Positions 18,164 to 27,404 of a stretch of 64,000 bases of DNA are shown one piece after another. The notes beneath the pieces are model-generated. The model saw only the letters and a list, made by a program, of their open reading frames with translations, made no database searches and was not told the origin of the DNA. Numbering within the stretch: position 1 is the first letter of the stretch; each line of letters starts with the position of its first letter. A program made the translations under genes and the position numbers. Source of the DNA: JBEBSD01 sp040394475 (GTDB lineage Bacteria; Bacteroidota; Bacteroidia; Cytophagales; Spirosomataceae); the NCBI GenBank assembly GCA_040394475.1, contig JBEBSD010000028.1, forward strand, positions 4,073 through 68,072, written 5' to 3'.

Positions 18164-21139
18164 TTAGAAATTAGCCCGGATTCCGAAAGTGACCGTTTTA
18201 GCTGTCGGATAACTATAATGGTCGATGCCCTGCCGTATAGAATTGCCCGATCCGTAGGAATTGATTTCGGGATCCCACCAGGAGTACTTGGTAAAGGTCA
18301 GCAGATTCTGCGCGCTTGCGTAAACCTGCACATTGCGAATCCAGTTTATATTCCAGTTTTGGAAAGGAATATTGTAACCAAGCTGAATATTTTTAAGTCG
18401 CAGATAAGACCCGTCTTCAACGAAGCGGTCAGATATAAACGTTGCCGTTGTACGGCTGATAACCGGATACTTGGCATTCGGATTTGCGGGCGTCCAGTTA
18501 TCAAGATATACCTCGCGGGGCATGTTCAGGCCAAATCCGTAATCAAGCGTTTGGTTAACCGAACTCAGGTTAAAAATATCATTTCCCTCCGATCCCTGGA
18601 GGAAGACATTAAGCTCAAAGTTTTTAAAAGACATAGTAGAGTTAAACCCGTAAATAAAATCAGGATTGGGATTACCTATAATTGTCTTGTCGAGCTGATT
18701 GATCGCACCGTCGTCGTTCGTATCGACATACTGAATTTTCCCATTTTCGTCATAGCCCTTTTCGGTATATCCGAAGAACGAGCCAAGCGGGTCGCCTTCC
18801 CGCAAAATGTTGAGCACGTCGTTCACCACAGTGATATTGATTGCAGTTCCCAGAATGTCTTTGCCATCGTATAATTTCACGACTTTATTCCGATTGAAAC
18901 CTATATTGGCACCAATGTCCCATTTAAATGCCTTGTCGAAAACAGTGGTGTTTACTGCCAGCTCAAAGCCTTTATTCTGAATCGCGCCGACATTTCGGAT
19001 GGTATTTGTAAATCCCAGCGAAGACGGTAGAGAAACGGTATTCAGGAGATCCTTCGTGTTTTTAATATAATAGTCAGCGGTGATGTGTAATCGATTCCTG
19101 AAAAATGACGCATCAAGGCCGATGTCCGTTTGTTGGGTAGTCTCCCACTTAAGGTTCCCCGGCAACCGGACGCCGGGCGAGAAAGAGGTAAACAAAGCGT
19201 CTCCAAGCACTATTTTCCCGGAATTCAATTGGTTGAGCGTAGCATAAGCGTCGATCGCCTGACTCCCGGTGGCGCCCCACCCGATACGTAACTTAAGGTC
19301 AGAAAGGAATGGCAGATCCTTTATAAAATCTTCTTCAGACAATCGCCAGGCAAAAGCCCCGGAAGGGAAAAACCCCCACTGGGTGCCCGCGCTATATTTA
19401 GATGCCCCGTCAGCCCTGAAGCTGGCAGTAAGCAGGTATTTGTTTTTGAAGCTATAGTTAAGGCGGCCAAGATAGGAAAGGAGCGCCCATTTACTATAGA
19501 AAGTCCCGGGGATACCCGGAACATCGGCGGAGGCAAGGTTAGCGGTTTCCTGTGCATCACTCAGGTAGCCGACCCCTGAGCCGCTTAAGCTTTTCGTTAT
19601 ATAATCCTGGTAAGTAAAGCCCCCCAATAGGGTAAAGCTATGGTCATCTGCAAGGGTTTTGGAATAAGTGATGGTGTTTTCGCTGAGAAGACCGATGGCC
19701 TGGCTGACGCTCGCGCTGGCCGATCCTCTTGAGTTAAGAAAATTGAGTGTTGTATAGGAATCTGTACGGTCATCTGAACTCTCAATACCACCTGATACCC
19801 GGATCGCGAGTCCGTCGAAAGGTTTGAAGGTCATGGCAGCATTGGCCAGTACCTTATTGGATACTGTCTCGTTGGTTTGTTCATTAATATGGTTAAGGGG
19901 GTTAATGAGTACATTGGAACCCCAGGGATACGCTGTCGCCAGATTTCGATAAGTCCCGTCTTCATTATAGGGTGTCAATGTCGGGGGGGCTGATAAAATA
20001 GAAGAAATCATAGACCCTCCTCTATTACCGCCTCCATTATCACGACGTTGTATACGTGGTCGGGATAACGTTGCACCATAGCTGACACTCAGTTTCTTGC
20101 TTATGTCATGATTAATGTTTGCTCTCAGGGAATAGCGGTTGTACCCGCTGCCGATTACAATGCCATCCTGATCAAATATGCTGGCAGAAACCGAAAATTG
20201 TGTTTTTTCATTACCACCGCTAACGGTCAGGTTATGGGTTTTCATAGGAGCTTTTTGAAAGATCAGACTCTGCCAATCGAAACCTTCGCCTAGCCCCTCT
20301 ATTTCTCCCGGTGTGAATCTCGGCGCCAGCCCATCGTTGGCAGCCTGAAGATTATAGAATTCCGCATATTCTCCGGCGTTCATCAAATCCAGTTTCTTTC
20401 TGAGTGTTTGGATGCCATAACTGGTTTCAAAATCCACATTCGTCCTGCCGGACTTCCCTCTTTTTGTCGTGATCATTACGACGCCGTTAGCGCCACGAGA
20501 CCCGTAAATTGCCGTTGCCGAAGCATCCTTCAAAATTTCAATCGACTCAATATCGCTGTTATTCAATATAGTAGGATTACTTCCTGATATAGGAAATCCG
20601 TCAACCACGTAAAGTGGCTCGTTGCTGCCCTGAACCGAGTTGGTACCTCTTATGCGCACACTCACAGCGCCTCCAGGTGCGCCGGTATTTTGCACGACCT
20701 GTACCCCAGGTGCGCGCCCCGACATCGCCTGCAATACATTAGTGGCCGGGAAAGCATTGATTTCCTTTGCTTTCACCTGCGAAAGCGAGCCGGTCAGGTC
20801 GCTTTTCCGGACAGTTCCGTATCCGACCACAACCACCTCTTCAAGGGATTTGGTGTCGATTTCTAAAACGACATCAATTTTTGTCCGGGTTCCCACCGTC
20901 TCGCGATTTGTAACATATCCGATATAGGAGAAAATCAATACAGCAGCACTGGAAGGAACGCGGATCGAATACCGGCCCTCCGAATCAGTAGTTGTCCCCG
21001 CAGTACTTCCCGCTACCAGTATACTCACACCCGGTAATCCGTCATTTTCAGCGCCCGTCACGCTACCGGAAACGACGATGTCCTGGGCAAACGTCGTACC
21101 TCCGATGAACAGTCCAATTATTAATAAGAGTCTTTGCAT
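18164..21139 (-). CDS. SusC-like TonB-dependent receptor
   Basis: 991 residues: signal peptide MQRLLLIIGLFIGGTTFAQ, carboxypeptidase-D-like domain (about 20-100), signature EVVVVGYGTVRKSDLTG, plug (about 115-225, GSRGANGVVMITTKRG), and a barrel ending in GIRANF with the expected terminal Phe. It heads locus 2 behind the promoter at 21217-21246. Its first 30 codons and upstream region are duplicated at 12461-12683. It should import the oligosaccharides made by the GH5 and GH10 enzymes encoded downstream. Confidence 0.96.
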   Translation of the reverse strand: MQRLLLIIGLFIGGTTFAQDIVVSGSVTGAENDGLPGVSILVAGSTAGTTTDSEGRYSIRVPSSAAVLIFSYIGYVTNRETVGTRTKIDVVLEIDTKSLEEVVVVGYGTVRKSDLTGSLSQVKAKEINAFPATNVLQAMSGRAPGVQVVQNTGAPGGAVSVRIRGTNSVQGSNEPLYVVDGFPISGSNPTILNNSDIESIEILKDASATAIYGSRGANGVVMITTKRGKSGRTNVDFETSYGIQTLRKKLDLMNAGEYAEFYNLQAANDGLAPRFTPGEIEGLGEGFDWQSLIFQKAPMKTHNLTVSGGNEKTQFSVSASIFDQDGIVIGSGYNRYSLRANINHDISKKLSVSYGATLSRPRIQRRDNGGGNRGGSMISSILSAPPTLTPYNEDGTYRNLATAYPWGSNVLINPLNHINEQTNETVSNKVLANAAMTFKPFDGLAIRVSGGIESSDDRTDSYTTLNFLNSRGSASASVSQAIGLLSENTITYSKTLADDHSFTLLGGFTYQDYITKSLSGSGVGYLSDAQETANLASADVPGIPGTFYSKWALLSYLGRLNYSFKNKYLLTASFRADGASKYSAGTQWGFFPSGAFAWRLSEEDFIKDLPFLSDLKLRIGWGATGSQAIDAYATLNQLNSGKIVLGDALFTSFSPGVRLPGNLKWETTQQTDIGLDASFFRNRLHITADYYIKNTKDLLNTVSLPSSLGFTNTIRNVGAIQNKGFELAVNTTVFDKAFKWDIGANIGFNRNKVVKLYDGKDILGTAINITVVNDVLNILREGDPLGSFFGYTEKGYDENGKIQYVDTNDDGAINQLDKTIIGNPNPDFIYGFNSTMSFKNFELNVFLQGSEGNDIFNLSSVNQTLDYGFGLNMPREVYLDNWTPANPNAKYPVISRTTATFISDRFVEDGSYLRLKNIQLGYNIPFQNWNINWIRNVQVYASAQNLLTFTKYSWWDPEINSYGSGNSIRQGIDHYSYPTAKTVTFGIRANF

Positions 21140-21188
21140 TGTAATAGTCTTTTCATTAGTTGAAAAATAAGAAAGCCTATAGTTTTAT

Positions 21189-21211
21189 ATTGTAAAAATT
21201 AATTTTACAAT
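21189..21211 (-). promoter_or_regulatory. Conserved dyad downstream of the locus 2 promoter
   Basis: Perfect inverted repeat with arms ATTGTAAAA and TTTTACAAT around ATTAA, five bases downstream of the -7 element. It is the counterpart of 12580-12602. The two copies differ at one paired position, changed on both arms so that symmetry is kept. Confidence 0.7.
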
Positions 21212-21216
21212 GATTA

Positions 21217-21246
21217 CAATTTTAGCTATTATTCAGGAAAAGTCAA
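21217..21246 (-). promoter_or_regulatory. Predicted promoter of locus 2
   Basis: Minus strand TTG (21246-21244), 19 bases, TAAAATTG (21224-21217), one base from TAnnTTTG. It lies about 80 bases upstream of the susC ATG. The surrounding 140 bases are similar to 12549-12683. Confidence 0.7.
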
Positions 21247-21381
21247 GGGATAATTTTATTTTTTTATCGTTTCCTCCTAAGGAAAAATAACCAGTCATTG
21301 CCAGTCCGCTTCCGGGCCCTGTGAGGGCAGGTTTGTGGAGACACCATAAAGAATGGTCGTGCCGGGAGAACGCCCGGTTAT

Positions 21382-21480
21382 CCCAATCCGGGATTGGGGT
21401 GGGACCCGTACCAACCCCGCAGGGGTGTCAGGATACTTACACGAGTATATCAAAGGAGATATCCCAACCCCGAAAGGGGT
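21382..21480. repeat. Three short palindromes (REP-like)
   Basis: CCCAATCC/GGATTGGG with one central base (21382-21398), ACCCC-GCA-GGGGT (21414-21426) and ACCCC-GAAA-GGGGT (21467-21480, a GNRA-type loop). Such ACCCC-GGGGT hairpins are the kind of dispersed element mobilised by REP-associated transposases, one of which is encoded at 44391-44855. The link between the two is inference. Confidence 0.55.
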
Positions 21481-21592
21481 GAAATAACGAACCCGGCATG
21501 AATACAGGATTCATTTTCAGGCGACCGGAAAAATTTAGAACCCGCTCAAAAGGAGCCTCTCCGCCGGAAGAAAAAGCGAGCTTCGGCTTTCG

Positions 21593-22894
21593 CTACCCGT
21601 GCGGTTCCCCGGTCATCTTGTTATTCGTCCGCGTATCTTTCATAAAAATAAACATCAGGAGCGAGATAAAAATCGCAATGGTGATGTACCAGTAAAACCA
21701 CATCTCATGCCCGATGTTCTTCAGCCACAACGCGACATATTCCGCCGACCCGCCGAATACGGCTACCGTGATGGCATGCGGCAGCCCCACCCCGATCACC
21801 CGGACCTCTGCCGGAAATAGTTCCGCTTTTACCACCACGCTGATGCTTGAATAGGTGCTGAGGATCACCATGTACACCAACAGCAGGCTTAGTATTTCCC
21901 AGTTGGAGGTAGACCTGCCGATTGCCGTCATCAGCGGTACGGTGAGGCATACCCCTAATACACCGAATACAAGCAGTAACGGACGACGGCCGATCCGGTC
22001 TGAAATCGCTCCGAAAAGGGGCTGTGCCAACGCAAAAACCAGCAAGCTGACAAAGGTAATCAGGGTGGCGTCTTCTTTTGAGATTCCTCCTGTATTCACC
22101 AGGTACTTCTGCATGTAGATGATCGCCGTGTAAAACGCCAGCGTCCCTCCCAATGTAAGTCCAACTACCATCATAATCGACTTCGGGTGGCGAACGAGCT
22201 GCGACCAGATACTTTTTTTGACAGTATCCTTTCCGCCGGCTGCCTGATAGGCCTTGGTTTCAGGAAGATTATTGTTCAAGTAAAACATCCCCAGCGTAAG
22301 CACTGCCCCGATGGCAAATGGTATGCGCCAGCCCCAGTCGTGAAGCTGTTTGTCGCTCAGGAGAAATTTTTGCAGTACAATCAGCAGGCCTAATGCGATT
22401 AGCTGGCCTCCAACGAGTGTCAGATACTGAAAACTGGCATAAAAGCCCCTGCGGTGAGGCGGGGACATTTCCGTTAAGTAGGCCGTGGATATTCCTGTTC
22501 CTCCGCCGATACTCAATCCCTGGACAAGCCTTCCGAAAAGCAGTAAAATGGGCGCATATACACCTATGGTGGTATACGCAGGCGTAAGGGCAATCACGAC
22601 GGAGCCAAACGACATGAGGGACACAGACAACAGCATCGATTTCCGGCGTCCGAAGCGGTCGGCGAAGGCGCCCAATACCCAACCGCCTACCGGGCGCATG
22701 AAAAAGCCCAGGGCAAAAACACCCGCGGTTTGCAAGAGTTGCACGGTCTGGCTGCCATGCGGAAAAAAGGCAGCCGAAAAATAAATGGCAAATGCTGAAT
22801 AAATATACCAGTCGTACCAGATCAGAAGACTGGCCAGGGAGCCGGTAATGATGGACTTTATGATACGATTGTTCGGACTAGCAGACTGGGACAC
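21593..22894 (-). CDS. MFS transporter, metabolite:H+ symporter type
   Basis: 433-residue inner-membrane protein with about 12 hydrophobic helices. The loop ADRFGRRKSM after the second helix is the major-facilitator signature, and the N-terminal order (LIWYDWYIYSAFAIYFSAAFF, later GGGTGISTAYLTEMSPPHRRG) is that of the metabolite:H+ symporter subfamily (KgtP/ProP relatives), which carry small organic acids or osmolytes. It lies downstream of a terminator at 23118-23153, so it is probably transcribed on its own. A TATTTTTG element at 22968-22961 could be its -7 box, although I see no TTG at the right distance. Substrate unknown. Confidence 0.88.
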   Translation of the reverse strand: MSQSASPNNRIIKSIITGSLASLLIWYDWYIYSAFAIYFSAAFFPHGSQTVQLLQTAGVFALGFFMRPVGGWVLGAFADRFGRRKSMLLSVSLMSFGSVVIALTPAYTTIGVYAPILLLFGRLVQGLSIGGGTGISTAYLTEMSPPHRRGFYASFQYLTLVGGQLIALGLLIVLQKFLLSDKQLHDWGWRIPFAIGAVLTLGMFYLNNNLPETKAYQAAGGKDTVKKSIWSQLVRHPKSIMMVVGLTLGGTLAFYTAIIYMQKYLVNTGGISKEDATLITFVSLLVFALAQPLFGAISDRIGRRPLLLVFGVLGVCLTVPLMTAIGRSTSNWEILSLLLVYMVILSTYSSISVVVKAELFPAEVRVIGVGLPHAITVAVFGGSAEYVALWLKNIGHEMWFYWYITIAIFISLLMFIFMKDTRTNNKMTGEPHG

Positions 22895-23117
22895 GTCGGA
22901 AAGGGAAAATGTTAAAGGATTTAGTTAGTAGCGGCACGACGGACAAATCCTGCCTCTTTCCAAAAATAGCAAAAAAGTACGAGGTGACGGTCGCCGCGTC
23001 TGTCTGTCGCTCACTGCCGGCGTAGCGCAATTATCGGATCAACAAGAAAAATCCGGAAATTTTGAGTTGCTGAAGGCGATTACTGATGCGTTCGATGGTA
23101 AATTTGAAAAAGAAATC

Positions 23118-23153
23118 AAAAAAAGGCTGCCTATTTTCGGACAGCCTTTTTTT
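23118..23153 (-). terminator. Bidirectional intrinsic terminator
   Basis: Twelve-base perfect arms AAAAAAAGGCTG and CAGCCTTTTTTT around a 12-base loop. Read leftward it sits 23 bases after the stop of the gene at 23176-26262 and ends in seven Us, so it should end the first ECF regulon transcript. Confidence 0.9.
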
Positions 23154-23175
23154 AAGTCAGCCTAATCAGAATACA

Positions 23176-26100
23176 TCAAGGCTTAATTGAAATTATATAG
23201 GAAAACAGATCACGTATCTGCTCCTCGGACAGATCGTCAAGAAGGCGCTCGGGCATCATTGAATTTTTCTGAGCTTCCATCTTCACGATCTGCTTTTCAG
23301 CTAAAGTGATGGCATTGCCGCCTACGGGCTGAATCGTAATAGTTGCACCGCTTCTTTCCACGATCTTGCCCAGCAGAACTCGCCCGTCCTTTGTGGTGAC
23401 CTGGTTATACACATATCCTTCCCTGATGTCGGCATTGGGATTTATGGTATTAAAGAGGAGATCGTTTATATTACGTCTGTCGTACCCGGTAAGGTCAGGC
23501 CCGATATCTCCGCCTTCATCAAAAAGGCGGTGGCACGCTCCGCAGACATTCTGAAAAATCACCTTTCCATGTTCGACACTGCCCTGTCCCTTTTGCAGCA
23601 GCTTTGATACAGACTTGATCTGCTCCATTTTTTGATCGGAAGTGACCGATCTGCTTTCGGGCAGCACCCTTTGTACGCGCTGTGTAAAACCGGGAGCGTC
23701 GATCAATTTCAGACGAAGGATGATGTGGCTGTCCAGGTCGCTCTTATCGATCCCGTTGCCGGATTCGATGGAATCCAGCAGTTGATTGGCCCAGTCCGGC
23801 CGACTGGTCAGCAAAGACAAGGTTTCGGCTTTCAGGGCCGTATTCGGCTGCAGCCTCTTGGGATAAATTTCTATGATCTTCGCGGCGATCGATTCGTCCG
23901 GGTAACGCTGCAGGGACCTCAATGCGGCCTGCTTGATCGGAACAGAACTTTCTGTACTCCCGACAAGATTCAACAAAACCGGCACGGCTTCCGGTATGAA
24001 CGTCTCGCCCAATACCCGGATATAGGCAAGCCGCTCCTTGGAATCAGCGCGGTTGTCTCGGATAATTCCCGATGCTTTCTGAAAGGCCTCCGGATCTCGT
24101 TGCCTGAGCTGCATCAGAATGGACAATCCCGCTCCCGGGCCGCCGCCGGAAGCGCTAATCATTTGAACAAGCTCACCGGGCAATTCCAGCGATTCCATCC
24201 CTATCAGTCCTTTTTGTATGCCATCCGTCACCATTTTCTGATAGCGGGCCTCCGGGGCGAGCTTCAGGAATGCAGTACATGCATCGAGGCTTTCCCTGGT
24301 GCCCTCGGTTACAAGCCTCCTTGCCAGTAAGCCCGCTATCAGCTCATTTACGATTGACGCCTTCCATAAACTCTTATCCTCAAAAAGGGATATCACGGCA
24401 TTCCTGTCCGAACCAATCTTGGCTTCAATCCCCCACCAGATCAGCATCGGGATGTCAGGATCCGACGCGTCGGCATCATGTCGCATCAACTGACCAAGAA
24501 CGGGGATTGCTTCCCTGGCAGGCAACCGCTTTGCCGTAGAAGCCAACTGGCTCCTTACTTCCGGATGAGGCTCGGTGCGGGCAAGCGCGGCCAGCTTTTT
24601 ACCCTGTTCTGCGGTTACCGTACCAGCGTCACCAAGAAGCCTTACACCCCACATCCGTACAAAAGAATCGTGGTGCGTCAAGGCGATATCGGCTATCTGT
24701 TGATCGAATCCGCCGGACAGATTAATGGCCCACAACGCCTGAAGTGCGATCTGCGCCGTGTCGGATTGAAGGAGATCCGTCAATTTGGGGAGCAGCTTCC
24801 TGTCTTTCCTGTCTCCGAGGATCCGGAGCGCCTCTTGCCGAAACCAGTTGTTACGGCTCGACAACAAGGCGATCAGCTCGTCGCCCGAATATTTGGTCAG
24901 GTCGAATTGTCGGGTAAGGGCCGGGGTATTATCGTTTTTCCTGAGCCGGTAAATCCGGCCGCTGGTTTTGTGCCACGTATCGCGTGCATCAACGTGCGTC
25001 AGCCGGCTGTCATACCAGTCTGCCAGATAGACGGCCCCATCCGGCCCCGCCTTTATGTCCACCGGGCGAAACCATCTGTCGTCGGTGGACAATATGTGCT
25101 CCTGGTCCGAAACCGAAAAAGAGGATCCGTTTTTAGCGATCGACGCCAGCTGCAGATAGCCATGCAGCGGATTGACGGCGAGCATCCTGTCATGATACCT
25201 TTCCGGCAGATTCCCACCCTGGTAACGAATCCAGCCGTGAGTGAACCGCTTTTTTTCCCCCTCATGCTTCATATTGGGAAGATACCCGAAAGTATAAGGG
25301 TTGGTATAAGGCCCGTGTTTGTCAAGATTTCGCTGGTAATAGGCTCCCTGCTTGTAGTACTGTCCTCTGGAAGTCCCGTTATCTCCTGAATAGATCCGGC
25401 CCTTGTCGTCAATTTCAACATGGAAAGTATTCCCTCCCCCTTCGGCGAACACTTCGAATACCGAGGTTTCCGGGTGGTATCGCCAAATGGCCTGGCCTTG
25501 AAAGGCTACATTTTTAGAAGCCCGTGAATTAATGTTTGCCGTAGTAGTACTGCCCTGGGCGCCATATAGCCACCCGTCCGGCCCCCACCGGAGGCTGTTT
25601 GCTACCGCATGGGTGTCCTCCAGTCCGAACCCTTCCAGGTGAACCGTAGGATCGCCGTCAGGCAAACCGTCTTCGTCAGGATCAGGATAGGCCAGCAAAT
25701 ACGGTGGACTAAGCACCCACACTTTTTTCCTCCCCAGCACCACGCTGGTAGCAATATTAAGGCCCGTAATGGCATCCGTGGCTTTATCGTACTTGCCGTC
25801 GCCATTGGTATCCTCGAATATCGTGATCTTGTCTGCTCCCCTTAAGCCGTTCGGAGGGGGAAGCGGTTTATCGTTGTATTGTATCCGCAGATATTCGTCG
25901 ATACGCTCCACCTTAAGCCCTTTGGGATAAGGGTACTGGTTATATTGAACCACCCAAAGCCTGCCCCGGTGATCAAAGTTTATAAAAACGGGTTGCGATA
26001 CCCGCGGTTCGGAGAGCACGAGGTCCAACCTTAGGTCGTCTGGGTATTTGAAAGCTAAAAGAGCACGGTCGGCCGAGGTAGGTTGGGAATTGTCAGACAT

Positions 26101-26262
26101 CGCGCCGAATCCTTCGAAATTGCGGAGCGTTCTGGCAACTTCTTCGTTGACAGCGATGTCGGACAAATTAGTAGGCTTGCGGGTCCGTGAACTTTGGCAA
26201 TCAGAAAACAGCATGCAGACCAGGGTAATAACCGGCAACCTGACATATCGAAAATAGTTCAT
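23176..26262 (-). CDS. DUF7133-type dehydrogenase-like, HEAT-repeat, cytochrome c fusion protein
   Basis: 1028 residues. A hydrophobic N-terminus (about 1-22) with a Cys after SD suggests export, possibly as a poor lipoprotein signal. Residues about 70-440 form a beta-propeller-like domain of the PVC-type membrane-bound dehydrogenase group (RGLWV-like repeats, EDTNGDGKYDKATDAI, GPDGWLYGAQGST). Residues about 465-870 are HEAT-like helices. Residues about 900-1025 hold a c-type haem site, VCGACHRL, then GPDLTGYDRRN. Such fusions are common in Planctomycetes and Cytophagales, usually beside sugar-isomerase-like and carbohydrate genes as here, but their reaction is largely unproven; sugar oxidation is an inference. 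It ends the first ECF regulon. Confidence 0.85.
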   Translation of the reverse strand: MNYFRYVRLPVITLVCMLFSDCQSSRTRKPTNLSDIAVNEEVARTLRNFEGFGAMSDNSQPTSADRALLAFKYPDDLRLDLVLSEPRVSQPVFINFDHRGRLWVVQYNQYPYPKGLKVERIDEYLRIQYNDKPLPPPNGLRGADKITIFEDTNGDGKYDKATDAITGLNIATSVVLGRKKVWVLSPPYLLAYPDPDEDGLPDGDPTVHLEGFGLEDTHAVANSLRWGPDGWLYGAQGSTTTANINSRASKNVAFQGQAIWRYHPETSVFEVFAEGGGNTFHVEIDDKGRIYSGDNGTSRGQYYKQGAYYQRNLDKHGPYTNPYTFGYLPNMKHEGEKKRFTHGWIRYQGGNLPERYHDRMLAVNPLHGYLQLASIAKNGSSFSVSDQEHILSTDDRWFRPVDIKAGPDGAVYLADWYDSRLTHVDARDTWHKTSGRIYRLRKNDNTPALTRQFDLTKYSGDELIALLSSRNNWFRQEALRILGDRKDRKLLPKLTDLLQSDTAQIALQALWAINLSGGFDQQIADIALTHHDSFVRMWGVRLLGDAGTVTAEQGKKLAALARTEPHPEVRSQLASTAKRLPAREAIPVLGQLMRHDADASDPDIPMLIWWGIEAKIGSDRNAVISLFEDKSLWKASIVNELIAGLLARRLVTEGTRESLDACTAFLKLAPEARYQKMVTDGIQKGLIGMESLELPGELVQMISASGGGPGAGLSILMQLRQRDPEAFQKASGIIRDNRADSKERLAYIRVLGETFIPEAVPVLLNLVGSTESSVPIKQAALRSLQRYPDESIAAKIIEIYPKRLQPNTALKAETLSLLTSRPDWANQLLDSIESGNGIDKSDLDSHIILRLKLIDAPGFTQRVQRVLPESRSVTSDQKMEQIKSVSKLLQKGQGSVEHGKVIFQNVCGACHRLFDEGGDIGPDLTGYDRRNINDLLFNTINPNADIREGYVYNQVTTKDGRVLLGKIVERSGATITIQPVGGNAITLAEKQIVKMEAQKNSMMPERLLDDLSEEQIRDLFSYIISIKP

Positions 26263-26354
26263 TTTAAGCTTATTGGGTTTATATGCTATCAGGCAGGTTG
26301 TAAAGTAACCGCTTTTAGTTAATAGTGTATTGGCGTGAGGTTCTTTTTACCGGT

Positions 26355-27317
26355 TTACCCCTCCGCAAGGTAGCTTTTTAACCGGCGCAGGTCATTGCTT
26401 ACGGTGCCGGTCACCTCATTAAGGTGCGCGGTCATCGTTTCCTTATTCCCCGCGATAAGCGGATATTCAAAGTGCAGGGAGATTGGCCCTGAAATCGAAG
26501 TTGCCTTTACTATCGCGAAAAACGACTCGAAATCAACATAACCTGTCCCCAATGGAACGTCCAGGGGCCTCATCCCATTTTTGCCTTTGTCGTTCCATAT
26601 AAAATCCTTTATGCAGATCGTCTTTATATGCGGCGCCAGCGCCCGTAAAGGGTTCACCCAGGACTGCATTCCTTCCGCCATCCCATGGCGTATATCATAC
26701 TGGCACCCTATATACCTGGGATCCAAATCCTTAATAGTCATGTATAAATCCCATACTGCGGCGCCGAAAATCTCGCCTGCATGATTTTGCAGGGCACCGT
26801 GAATGCCCACACGGGAATTCAGCTCACAAAGATCACCCAGCAACCGCCTGAACCGCTCAAGGTTGGCCGGCACGGATATCGAACGATCGTACTTCAGCTC
26901 ACCCATACGATAATAGCGGATACCGTTGTCGGCCATTACCCGGATATACTCCGCCGTCTCCGTTGTCGCCTCGGTGATCGCGGTGACGGCCATGGGAACC
27001 GTCAAGCCCGCTATACCAGCCAGCCGCACGAATTCCGGTAGCGCTTTCCGGCCGTGCTCCGGCAGAATGTGACCTTTAGGGCGGTAGCTAAGATCAATAC
27101 CTTCAAATCCACATCCTGCAACCAGGGAAATAAGCTCCTGGCTTGACATGTGGTCGAAAGGTTTACTAAATACACATATCGGGCGCGCTTCCGAAGCACC
27201 TGCGGGCTTTAGGGCATGTGGTATCCGCCGGTACAAAGAATCCGCTTCCCGGGCACTTCCAACGTGCAGTGCCAGCGCTCCCAGCGAACTTTTCTCTATA
27301 AACTTCCTCCTGTCCAT
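26355..27317 (-). CDS. Exported sugar phosphate isomerase/epimerase-like TIM barrel
   Basis: 320 residues. The N-terminus MDRRKFIEKSSLGALAL is a Tat-type signal (twin Arg then a hydrophobic stretch), so the protein is probably exported folded. The rest resembles xylose isomerase-like TIM barrels of the AP endonuclease 2 superfamily, with metal-site style motifs GFEGIDLSYRPKGH, GIHGALQNHAG, GCQYDIRHGMAEG and SLHFEYPL. It lies between susD and the dehydrogenase-cytochrome gene, 92 bases from the latter. That pairing suggests joint periplasmic handling of a sugar or inositol-like compound, which remains inference. Confidence 0.82.
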   Translation of the reverse strand: MDRRKFIEKSSLGALALHVGSAREADSLYRRIPHALKPAGASEARPICVFSKPFDHMSSQELISLVAGCGFEGIDLSYRPKGHILPEHGRKALPEFVRLAGIAGLTVPMAVTAITEATTETAEYIRVMADNGIRYYRMGELKYDRSISVPANLERFRRLLGDLCELNSRVGIHGALQNHAGEIFGAAVWDLYMTIKDLDPRYIGCQYDIRHGMAEGMQSWVNPLRALAPHIKTICIKDFIWNDKGKNGMRPLDVPLGTGYVDFESFFAIVKATSISGPISLHFEYPLIAGNKETMTAHLNEVTGTVSNDLRRLKSYLAEG

Positions 27318-27404
27318 TTATCAGTAATCTGAGTTGAATCAATCGGCGGTCATAAGGCTGCCGATTGATTTGAAAAATAAAGAATTATCCAACTCTCGAC
27401 TCGG

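Larger units (their letters stand above)
21140..21592. other. Intergenic region, 453 bases, promoter plus palindromes
   Basis: Carries the locus 2 promoter and dyad (21189-21246) and then three short perfect palindromes in 100 bases (21382-21398, 21414-21426, 21467-21480). No gene is visible. Confidence 0.8.

Noticed and set aside
23005..23165. Plus-strand frame reading LLKAITDAFDGKFEKEIKK after an ordinary-looking stretch
   Set aside because: No start codon, no family, and its end lies inside the terminator hairpin at 23118-23153.
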